From Nageia nagi (taxonomy: Eukaryota; Pinophyta): 64,000 nucleotides of DNA. The position numbers were made by a program, and so were the translations under genes. Positions 54,241-64,000 of the stretch are shown here, piece after piece (position 1 is the first letter of the stretch; the number at the start of each line of letters is the position of its first letter). The stretch covers positions 31,124,001 to 31,188,000 of the forward strand of contig JBITNC010000002.1 of the NCBI GenBank assembly GCA_050084985.1, given 5' to 3'. The notes below the pieces were generated by a model, which had not been told where the DNA came from, searched no databases, and saw nothing but the letters and a program-made list of their open reading frames with translations.

Positions 54241-57086
54241 TACATAAGAATGTGAAATAATAAGTCTGTGATTCAATAAATAATATTAAATGTTAAGTTT
54301 TAACCAAGTAAATAATACATGTTACATTTAACACTAAATACATGCTTAATTTGATTTATAAATGCAAATGTTTTATAATTCAAATAATAACCTATGTACC
54401 CAAATACATTTCTCATCTCAAAAATCGTAGATGTAGAGTGACATTGTTGAGGTTTTTTTTTTGTCTAAAAATAAGCCTCACCTAGATGCCCACACAAGAG
54501 GAGCTTAAGTCCTACCAATCCTTAACCAATTCCCCTTGAGCAGTAATATACTCTCACAAGGAGAAGTATTAGCTATTTTCTAAAGTTTCGATGTTTATTG
54601 GATCGATCAAATTATTTATCTTGATTAGGTTTCAAGTTTTTCGTCCAAATTATCAGGATAATCCCTGAATGGATGTACGGATATGTGGTATCACTACACA
54701 CATACTTATCCACCTATTGGAGTTAAATTCAAATCAACAAAGGACTTAGGGGCAATTGAGAAGTATAAACTTTTCACCACTTGAATCGTTGGACTTAAAG
54801 GCTCTAATCTGTTTGTCTCACCTCATGGCTCTCCAAACAAGTCATGTTGTGGAATGTACGTGTGGGTGTGTTCATTTTAGGGGGTTGCTCATTTCAATAT
54901 TTGCATAAGCAAATAAATCAAAATACAAAACATGAAGTAAAAGAGCATAAGTAAAATATTATCCATTCAAAAAATGAAACCTTAGTGTCCAATGGGTTTT
55001 GTTTACCAACCCCTAAAGGATATCTTTACATCATTCCTATTTTTGCACAAGTCCATTCTATACTTTGCAGAAAAAATTAAGCAACAATTATTCATGCATC
55101 ATTCCATAACTTAAGTAATAAATATGCACCATTCATAACTTAAAAAAGATATGCATCATTCCTATAATTTGCACAAGTTTATTTATTAACTTTGCATAAG
55201 GAGCATAAACTAAATACTCGAGCATAAACATGCATTATTTCTATAACTTGAAGATATCCCAAAATATACCATGCATTATTCCCATAACTTGCATAAGAAA
55301 GTAAAAAGCATCATAACTTAAGTAATAAGCATGCATTACTTCAACTTAAAAAAATTTAAGTTCTAAGCATGCATCATTAACTTAAAAAAATAAATTCTAA
55401 GCATGCATCATCTAGACAAATATTTTAAGTAAAGTTTATACAAAATTCTCCATCTTTTACTTAAAAAAAATATCCCCTAAAGATAGTATACTAATTTTGA
55501 CCTTAGAAATTTAACTAAGGAAATTAGAAAATACTTGCATGCTAAAAAAAAAATATTCCCCTATTTTGTTTTTTTTAAATTATGTTAGTAAAAAAATTTA
55601 CCACAACAAAAGTGCCAATCTCTTAAAAAATTGTGTTTACCTATGTACCATAGTAAATTGCAATATAATCAAGGCAAGAGAAGGAAATTTGTTAATATTC
55701 CTCTTAGAAGGCTTAGTTTTAAAAATTACCTTGTGATTTTCAAGATAATTTAACTAAGGAATTAATAATTTTTAAAAGGAATCCTCCAAATAAGCTATCA
55801 TTACTTAGTTATAAATGAGGGACCAAACCCACACTCCACCTATGCATTTAATGTGAAGACCAAAAACCACACTCCACCCAAATGCATTAATTTGTTATCA
55901 AATATAGTGATCCTTTTGCATGAAACTCCACGCATAGTGTTACAATGGGAAAATCTTATTTGAAAAGCAAAAAATTAAGGAAGGCAGTAAAAATACTCAC
56001 CACCTACAAACAAAAAAAAGATTGCATGAAGTGAAAGGGAGGGAGGACTTGGCAAGAATAGGGGACCTTGATCGCACGAGTAGAAGGGAGCTGGCTACAC
56101 ATAGCTATGTGCGGTGGTCGTGATGAAGAGGTGAGCTACAGGGGGTGGAGGGCTTCGAAGGCCATAATGGAGAGGCAGGCTACGATGGAGAGGCGAATGA
56201 GCCACAGAGGGCAGAGGGCTTCGAAGGTTGTAATGGAGAGGTAGATAGGCTCTGGAGGGACGAGGGCTTCGAAGGTCACGATGGAGAGGCAATGGTTGAG
56301 CCGCAAGGGAGGAGTGAAGTTTACGAGGAGGCAGCCGAGAAGAGGGGCCATGAGGAGGCTACAGAGCATGAGGTGGCCTAAAAGAGAGGCTGAGTGGAGG
56401 TGGCCAAGAAGAGGGGCCACAATCATTTCGCACCATGAGCCGACGTCGAGGCCAAGTGACTATTGAGAGGAGTTGACCATTGTAGGAGAAAACACAAGAG
56501 CGCAAGGGCCAATAGAGCAGTTGACCCCCCTAAAAGAAATTTTGATAAATATATTTTTTAATAGCATGTGTATAAAAAGGAATATTTTTGCAACAATAAT
56601 AAATTGTATGAAAAAAAAGAACCCCCATAAACCTTTTTTTTTTAATAAATACATATATTTCAAAATATATTGTAAACACTTTAGGAGTAAAAAAAGGGGG
56701 TAAATTAGAGTAGTAGTTTAGTAAAGAATACTCTATAATATGTAAAAATACACACTCTCTTTTTTTTATTTCCCAAAGAGAAGAATTTATTTGAAAAATA
56801 AATAAATGCAATTTTTTTTATGTATACTAACCCCAATTTTGTTTTATAAAATAGGAATAAGCTAAGCAATAAAAATTTGTAACTAAAAAAGAGGTTAGTA
56901 AATAATTGCATCATTTTAAGCATAAAAAATAAACTAACATATCTTCAAAGAATTTTGTTAGTATCACAACAATAAAAAAAAAATTAATCAAAAAGATTTA
57001 TACCTTCACCTAATTTTATCTCAACAATGGAGTGCAGATTGAGAAATAAAGGTCTTCAAGATGTTGAAGAAGAGCTTTCACACCAA
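54241..57086 (-). other. E4 long leader between primer site and gag
   Basis: About 2.85 kb. The gag-proximal half is homologous to the leaders of E2 and E3. At 56030-56530 a GC-rich block holds about four short tandem units of the GAGGGCTTCGAAGG and CACGATGGAGAGGC type, different from the blocks of the other copies. Open frames there (for example 56145-56381 plus and 56136-56426 minus) mirror the repeat and have no recognisable domain. The end near the primer site (ACCTAATTTTATCTCAACAA) is conserved. Confidence 0.65.
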
Positions 57087-57098
57087 GCTCTGATACCA
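57087..57098 (-). other. Primer-binding site of E4 (tRNA-iMet type)
   Basis: The minus strand reads TGGTATCAGAGCTTGGTGTG three bases inside the LTR. Confidence 0.86.
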
Positions 57099-57101
57099 AT
57101 T

Positions 57102-57601
57102 TGAAGGAACTAATACTAACAAGATAATTCTTAAACAACTAAGATCACATGAAAGCTCTCAATTCACATCTAACTATCACACAAAGCAATCTCACAAAGA
57201 TTACACAGGATGTAAAAGGTTACTCCAACTAGGAGTACATCTACTAACTAGATCTTTACTTCAATCACAAATATAACTCTCTTACAATCCTCCTAATCTC
57301 AACTCCTAAACACTATCCTCTAGCACAACTTTACTCCACAATTGATGTGTGATCATAAAGAGGGAGCCTTATATTTATATGCCAAAATCCCTCTTTGGAT
57401 CACCCTTTTATCCAATGTACAAAAACATGACATGCACATCCTTTTACCCAACGAGCATGCTCATGACATGGAGTGTAGGACAAGTTACATTATCATATTC
57501 ACTTAAATACATAATGTATCAAATGATACCCTTAAGTATTAGTGAACTTATATAAAAGATTATTACATAACCTTTACAGTAATGCATTATACATTCCAAC
57601 A
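57102..57601 (-). repeat. E4 5' LTR (family A)
   Basis: 500 bp, TGAAGGAACTAATAC to TTCCAACA, followed by ATAGG. As the upstream LTR it should carry the element's promoter; an altered TATA (TATAAATATAAG on the minus strand) lies near 57370. Confidence 0.9.
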
Positions 57602-57606
57602 ATAGG

Positions 57607-57700
57607 AACTAGCATTGTATATGTAACTTTTATGTAATTGTGGGCATTTAGGCATATAACCAAAACTCATGTTTTGGTTATCGATAAAAGTAAACACTAT
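57607..57700 (+). pseudogene. PMD-like gene relic, part 3
   Basis: With E4 removed, the plus strand reads YYEIGTSIVYVTFM, a TAA, then LWAFRHITKTHVL. LWAFRHI corresponds to the conserved PMD motif seen as LQVWAYEHI in the Ty3-borne gene, with the TAA at the Gln position. Further downstream only scattered resemblance is seen. Confidence 0.5.
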
Positions 57701-59638
57701 AAGAATGTCATATATATTTTGAGAGGAATGTAATACAATGTGATGGGGGAGGTAATAAAGATCTATAGAGCATTATCTTATTACCCTTAATACCCTACAA
57801 CCGAAGGTCGTAACATGGTGCCCATATAAAGGCTGCTCCGTTTAGGACACATATGTGACTTAGTTATGAGGGATAAAATTATAGAGATGGGTATGAGAAT
57901 GACGGATAATATCAAAGACATATAATTTTGATAAGATGATATGATAGTTTATATCATGCAAAACATATCAAATCCATTTATATATATCATCAAGATCCTT
58001 ACAAGTAGTGGGGGGTTGTACTAAGGGGAACATGACACCCATGTATTTTGTATATCTAAATAGTGATGCTAATGATAAATAGCTATTAAATATTCTTCAT
58101 AAAGATCATGCAAGTATCATTAAGGCATGTCACATATGGTGGGAGGGGTTTAGGCCTTGTATTAGAGTATACCATTCAATGATATTATCCCTTGTGTAAC
58201 CAATAATGAGTACAACACTAACATAGGTTGTTCTAGTTGATGATAAAATAGAGGAGGGGTGTCCCAAATGAACAAGGGTAAACGGGACAATAAGGTTGTC
58301 TTAATAATATATAGTGAGGCAAATAAATATGATATACTATATAAGGATCCATGGATGAGGTTGGAAGAGATGTACATATGCCCCTAACATTCCAAATTAT
58401 AGGTCCCATCTTGAAGATATGACTCCTCATGGGCCTATTGTAATTTTAGTATGATTTATTTTAAGTAATATTTGTATTTAATATTAGCATTTTTTTATTA
58501 TATTATATATGTGTAGTATTATGTGATAAGTGGAGGAATTTCATATTATAGGTATGGAACACCATATGAGATTCCCTAGAAGCCATGAATGAGAACGTAA
58601 CAAGTTTAACAAGTCATAACATCTACTTCTTTAATTCAATGATTGCAGTAGATGAAAGATTAGACATGGTAGGATCAACATCAACCACACCACTAGGGAC
58701 ATATAATGAGTGGTGTGGACATATAAGGAGTGATAATTGCTGAGTGACGAATTATGATAGGTTAATCATAAGAGTGTAACCTTTGCCAAGGTCATAAGAT
58801 AATTATAACAATATAACTTGATGAGATAAATGCAAACATTTTACCATGAGTATTATCAACTAGCCAATGTGCATCAAGATTGTGGATATATACTTTGATG
58901 ATCAAGACATGAGCATAATGGATATTGTTCTACCTTTTCCACCATAATAGGCATTTGAGGCCTCCATGGAGGAACATGAAGAAGGATATGGTTCCCTATC
59001 CTAGATAGAGAGAGGAATATGTCATATTTTGACCTAGGTAAGAAGCATTTAACTCAAAATTTGACCATTTTATACCTATATAAATTTATATTTTTGTTTT
59101 TATATGTGATATTTTTTATATGTATGTTTGGTTTTCATGTATATTTGCATATGTTTTACTATTGCATAACAAAGAAAAATATGAAAACTAATAAATTAAT
59201 TCCAATGTTTAAAAAATATTTTGTATAATTTTCATTCAATATATTCATGACATGCTCATAATTACATGCAAAATAACATAAAGAAAAATGAAATCATGAA
59301 ATCTATTTTTTTAAGAGAAGTAAGGAGTAGAATCTATTGCGATAAGATATTTAGCTCTTAAAATTTCAACAAAGTCCACATCAATACTTTGTTTTCCTTG
59401 ATGACTCCTTTCCTCCACCTTTAGTAATTAACAAAAATATTAAGTTGAGTTGATGATACAAGCATAATCGGGAGGTTGTAACTAAGGCTACCCTATAACA
59501 AGTAAATCTTCTAAGAAGGTAGATAAGTGTGAGATGGATGTCTAGACTTTAAAGACTATGAAAATTCAACACCATAGAGAACCAAGTAATGAAGAAAGTG
59601 CGTGAGAGCTATAGGAGGAAGAGGGTACTTGAATGCAA
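57701..59638. other. AT-rich sequence, nothing supported
   Basis: It may contain the 3' end of the PMD relic, but I could not follow a frame. No RNA gene or repeat recognised. Confidence 0.35.
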
Positions 59639-60126
59639 AATGAAGATATTATAAATAAAGGTATTATCAATAATGAAGTCAATGTAACCCAAATCATTGA
59701 GGATAACATGCAATGCAATATGTGGCTCTCTAGACACGTACCAAATACCCATTTTGAATGTCTGTAATAATGCTTAAATCAATGTATAGTGTGGCCATAT
59801 ATACGTAAATATGAATGTGTATGTGTGTGTGGAGACATTGTAAATAAATATATTATCAATAATGAAGTCAAGATAGCCCTAATCATCAAGGATTACATGC
59901 AATGCAACATGTGAATGTGATATGTATGTATATATAACCCCAATCCATTTGTAGAGTGTGGCCTTATATATGTATGTATATATGAATGTATGTGTGTGTG
60001 TGGAGATATTATAAGTAAAGGTATTATCAATAATGAATTCAATATAGCCCCAATCATAAAGGATTACATGTAATGCAACATGTGGCTCCCTATACATGTA
60101 CCAAATATCCATTTGTAGAGTGCAGT
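59639..60126. repeat. Tandem repeat, about 170-193 bp unit, nearly three copies
   Basis: Units start at about 59639, 59832 and 60002 with GATATTATAAATAAAGGTAT then TATCAATAATGAAGTCAA. They continue with GGATTACATGCAATGCAACA and end in a TATATG/GTGTGTGTG run. Confidence 0.82.
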
Positions 60127-60165
60127 CATACACACACACACATACACACACACACACATACACAC
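60127..60165. repeat. CA microsatellite
   Basis: (CA)n interrupted by two TA steps. It is the complement of the GTGTGTG runs that end the tandem units just upstream, so the repeat end is inverted here. Confidence 0.9.
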
Positions 60166-62246
60166 CAAGAAGACACATATTATTTGTATGTGTGTGGTTA
60201 TAATTATAGTTATTTTATAGTAAGATTTTGCATGTAATTAAGATTTTCTAAAGTCTTGTGCCCTTTTATAAAAAATGTTCTAAGTCTCAAACACATAAGT
60301 TTAATATAGTACAAGTGTTCAAGAAGACACATATTTTAATAAATATGAGTTAACTAGATAATGTTTCTAGTTTTGTTATTTTGTAAAATGCTTACTATAT
60401 AATGAAGGAATACCTTTGTGTGATGTTAATAATAAACAAATCTCTATATCTATTTATTTAATGGTTTTTTACCAAATGATACACACGTCAATATTAATTT
60501 TACCTATCTTAAGGAGGAAGATCATAGTTGGAGTTTTAATTCTTAAATGTTTTTATGCTAATTATCTCATGTTATAAAATATATTCCAATTATTTTTAGG
60601 TGTTTCTCCAAATATCATTTATTCTTTCCTTTTTCTATTGGATCTATTGAATGGAACTTTATAGATTTGTTTAATTACCACTTCCTTAAACTTTTCTTAA
60701 AATTCAACCCTGCATAATTTATACTAGTAATAATAAAAGAATAATTTAATTATTTAAGTTAATGCATTTTCAACATTGTTAATCTTGAGCATCATAAATC
60801 ATAGCCAATGTTCCATTTGGATTTATTCTAACCAATTTTCTTAAAGAAAATAGCATATATATAAGATATATGGAATATTTTTTCTAAGCAATTTATGTTT
60901 TATTATTTTACGTAATTTGATGATTTTAGAGTCATAATTACTTATATTTTCATTAGGTTTTTGTTTAGTTGCACCAAGTTCAATAATTCTAACTTTTTCA
61001 GCAATGTTGATAATAAAGTCAATAACAATCGTTTTGATAAGGGTTTTGAATTGGGATTATATATTTATGAAGGCCATAAAACCAAGCACTAGAAGATTTT
61101 GAGGGAAGAGTTTTGGTTGAAAGATATCATAGATAAAAGTAACATAATATTGTATGAAAGATCAACATGTAAACTAATATTTTCTTTTCCTTTAAAGATT
61201 TACAATTTTAATATCTCAAAGTTAGGATGCATTAAATGGTTAAGGATATATGGAGTGAAGAATTGAAGGTCAAACTAATCAATCTTAGACTTCTTAGTTA
61301 TGAATGTTATTTATTTTTATATTTTGTTCTTTTAGTTTGATACATTTTGTTCATACTATCAAAGATTTTTTACAATCAAGAGAGATAATATAAATATATT
61401 AATGTCCATGAGTGACTAGTAAGGTTAAAGGGACTAGGATATGAAATAGAAAAGAACAAGGGGAAAAGTTTCTAGAGAAGAGAGCCAACTAAAATAAATA
61501 AATAAAGGAACAAACCTTAGGGCTGGGAAGGTGTGATAATCACAAAGCCCAAACCCTAGGATTATAGTATTGAATCATTCATAACACCTAAGATCAAAGG
61601 ACTACTAGTGTTTTATGAAGAAAGTGGTAATAAGGGATTATTTATGATATTTCAACAACAAATGTAAGCCTTGATGTTGAATGAAGATAGGTGTGTAACA
61701 CCTGATGCAATTAGGCTATTGGGGGATATAAGTAGTGACTTATGGTGAACTTCATTGATGGATTGACCTATTGTTGTTGAAGTGAGAGTTAGCTGAATAG
61801 TCTTGAAGATTCTTGGCCCCCAATAGGAGTAATGGGCTTGAACAAGAAGTAATCAACTTAGTAGTGGTAGGGATCTCCTATATAGATTTGCACCTAAGCA
61901 AGGAAGCTTCTTGAATATACAAGGATGAACATTATTGATCATATGCTTGAAAAGGTGGAGAGAAAATTGTTGGAGTCTTTGAATAACTAATGGAATCTAC
62001 CTTGAATCTTGTAGTAAATGGTGCACCTAAAAATAAAGTGATCTCCAAACTCTATTTCATTAATGGAGTATAGACGATATATATGTTCCTCCCATGTGAT
62101 ATGCTAATCAAATTCAATATGGAGCTAGTGGGAATGTATTCTTATCTACCCTAAAGGGGTCCTCAAGTTGTATGACAAGTGCCATAAGAGGTAGGAGGGA
62201 CGAAAATTGGTATCATTGATTATATGAAGGAAATGTTATGCATATA
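60166..62246. other. AT-rich sequence, nothing supported
   Basis: No gene, RNA or repeat that I can defend. Confidence 0.35.
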
Positions 62247-62669
62247 AGTTCAACTTGGAGCTAAGGGATGAAGAGGGAGATATCCATGTTATTAGAGTGC
62301 ATTTCGATAGATATTCTCTTAGACTAACTACAGTGTTCACCTTCAAAGGATGACATTTTGTTGGGGGAGGGGGGAGGATTAACTAGAGTATAAGGAAGGC
62401 AATCAATGGAAAGATCAATAGATTAAAGAAGAGTTTAGGTCTAAGAGAACCAATAATACCAACACCTAAATGAGCTTACATAAGCGATGTCCTCAAAGGA
62501 GCAAAGGGTTAAGAATGGATATCTTGCACATCCATAAGTGGAGATCCTCATGGTTTGAAGTTTATGAATATAAAGTATAATTCAAAAGATGATTTCAAGG
62601 CAAAGGGATGGAGTTGCAAACTCAACCTAAACAATGTAGTCGAGAATTATTTTTTTGCAATGAATTAAC
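62247..62669 (+). pseudogene. Decayed reading frame of unknown kind
   Basis: One plus-strand frame gives about 140 codons with only four stops in AT-rich DNA. It includes FNLELRDEEGDIHVIRVHFD, RYSLRLTTVFTFKG, AINGKINRLKKSLGLREPII and DDFKAKGWSCKLNLNNVVEN. Composition is protein-like but I recognise no family. It borders the LINE RT relic on the opposite strand. It could be chance. Confidence 0.25.
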
Positions 62670-62689
62670 ATCAAAGTTTTAAGCCACTC

Positions 62690-63650
62690 TAAATGGTTCT
62701 AATCAATGGATCATAGGCTACGAGCCCAAACCTCATAACCATATGTGGTAGTGGATCAAAAAATGATATTAAAGAGATGTGCATTTGAAGGGACATCTGA
62801 ACAATGGGATTAGAAACGTTGACATTCCAATAAAGAGATGGAAGCATAGCCCTTGTAAAGATGCAATTGATAGACAAGTCTTATTATGAAAAAAGGTACA
62901 AAGAATAGAATCCCCAAGTAGGTGTACAAGGCAATGAACTCCATAGGTTCTCTACTTTGTAAAAAAAAAAAAGTAGGGCTCATAGGTTGCATCTCTTGAA
63001 GTATTAAAGATCATGGTTTTAGTTTTATTGAGATTAATAACAAGTTGTCAAATATCACAAAAATGATCAACCAAGAGTATCTATCTCTATAAGCCATTGT
63101 CAGAGCTAGAAAGGAGGATCACATTATCGATGAAAAGAAGAATTGAAATCAACACATGATGAAGAAAATAATTATCCTTTGCATGAGTGTGGTATCAGAT
63201 AAAATCCTCAAGCTCGTTTATATAAATACTAAAGAGGGTTGGGAAAAGGGACAACCTTCGTTAACCTCCATCGTACTCTTGATAAGGTCAAAGAGCCCAT
63301 GAGGAGTACAAAACTAGGCAATCACTATCTCGTATAACTTTGTGGTAACTATAATAAAGAGATCATAAATACCAATATCACAAAGCCATTGGAGAATGAG
63401 AGATCTTGGGAATCAATCATAAGCCTTTATAAAGTCGACAAAGCAACAAAAGACTTTGGTAGATTGATAATGAGCTTTCTCAATGATGGCATGAAGGGTA
63501 AAGATGCGATCAATGGTTTAATTGCTCCTTAAACCTACCTTATATCTAATAGCTTCAAGTTTTCTATGTTCTAAATCTTATGACACCATTATTTCTAGTA
63601 TTATGCTATATACCTTAGCAGAAGTGTGATCAATCATAATAGTCATGTAA
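62690..63650 (-). pseudogene. LINE-type reverse transcriptase relic (second kind)
   Basis: On the minus strand, in order: TIDRIFTLHAIIEKAHYQST, CCFVDFIKAYDSIP (motif A, near 63420-63450), VNEGCPFS with a frameshift to TLFSIYINELEDFI, LLFIDNVILLSSS (the catalytic YADD replaced by IDN), QLVINLNKTKTMIF, then YTYLGILFF and FDPLPHMVMRFGLVAYDP, an LFDSLVxPVLLYG-like post-RT block. This order identifies a non-LTR RT distinct from the L1-type LINE at the left. Stops, frameshifts and loss of a catalytic Asp make it inactive. Confidence 0.8.
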
Positions 63651-64000
63651 TTATTTAAAATGAAAGTGTCATTTGATTTGTGGATGGGGTAAATAATATG
63701 TTGTGCCCAATAAAGATGTAAAGGTAAATTATATTAACGTCCATTGGAGATCAATTGATCCATAGGATGGACAATGTAATAGGTCATTACATAGTATGTA
63801 TGTCTTGTACTAAGAATGGCGAACGAAAACACAAATAGTAGCAAAGTCAACACATGACCAACTCAACCAACAAATAAATGATTAAATTAAAATAGCTTTA
63901 TGTGAAATAATGATGTTTCATACAAAGTCACATTCAAATTTCTGGAAAGGATCATAAAAAGTCAGATTCATGTGAATTAGACATTAAGGCTTTGTGTATA

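Larger units (their letters stand above)
49053..57601 (-). mobile_element. Ty1/copia element E4, complete but decayed
   Basis: 8549 bp with TSD ATAGG. LTRs are 49053-49549 and 57102-57601. The polypurine complement CTCCCCCTTAATG is at 49550, the RNase H end at 50364, gag near 53967-54240, a leader of about 2.9 kb and an iMet-type primer site at 57087-57098. It is inserted in the PMD-like relic to the right of element B. Confidence 0.9.

Noticed and set aside
56095-56466. Repetitive protein frames on both strands of the E4 leader (GFEGHNGE-type units)
   Set aside because: Both strands are open because of a short GC-rich tandem repeat. No homologous frame exists in E2 or E3 and there is no domain.

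Overview
The window looks like nuclear DNA of a large-genome land plant. It is AT-rich, gene-poor and filled with nested, mostly dead retrotransposons: Ty1/copia, a Ty3-type element carrying a plant mobile domain (PMD) gene, and LINEs. A conifer or other gymnosperm is my guess from the style of the repeats; nothing here proves it. Only one ordinary host gene is convincing: a small single-EF-hand calcium-binding protein of the KIC/PBP1 type at 41602-41955 (+), in a locally CpG-containing stretch.

Left block (1-32.7 kb). A minus-strand LINE is cut in two. Its RT part lies at 31957-32700 and its C-terminal part at 1-1770. A roughly 30-kb copia composite (1771-31951) sits between them, flanked by near-identical 5-bp repeats (CAGAG/CAAAG). 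Removing it restores one LINE reading frame across the junction. Inside are: a rearranged plus-strand copia pol (2795-6752); a jumble of inverted gag and LTR pieces (6753-7875); a 7.7-kb Ty3-type element (7876-15548, TSD TTCAA); the body of the host copia element (15874-23266); and a second copia element, E3 (23416-31597, TSD TAACT), inserted in the right-hand LTR of the first. The Ty3-type element encodes gag on the minus strand. In the opposite direction it carries a TATA-bearing, intron-containing PMD gene, and I find no pol.

Middle (32.7-44.7 kb). A solo LTR of family A (TSD TATTA) contains a solo LTR of a related family B, and the latter has a 258-bp tandem duplication of its downstream half. 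Next come two minisatellite-like arrays, AT-rich DNA, the EF-hand gene, an EF-hand-like remnant, and a lysine-rich pseudogene held in one frame but with eight internal stops.

Right block (44.5-64 kb). A decayed PMD-like reading frame on the plus strand is split twice. One insertion is a young family-B copia deletion derivative (44708-48797, TSD CCATA, LTRs about 99% identical, pol stops before RT). The other is a long family-A copia element, E4 (49053-57601, TSD ATAGG). Further right are a three-copy tandem repeat, a CA microsatellite and a minus-strand LINE RT relic of another type with a damaged catalytic motif.

Family-A elements share tRNA-iMet-type primer sites, unusually long (2.5-2.9 kb) leaders between the primer site and gag, and LTRs with two conserved inverted repeats. 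One of these encloses the TATA box. Divergence between Ty3 LTRs, and most pol stop codons, look like C-to-T/G-to-A changes, as expected for methylated plant transposons. All alignments and counts were made by eye.
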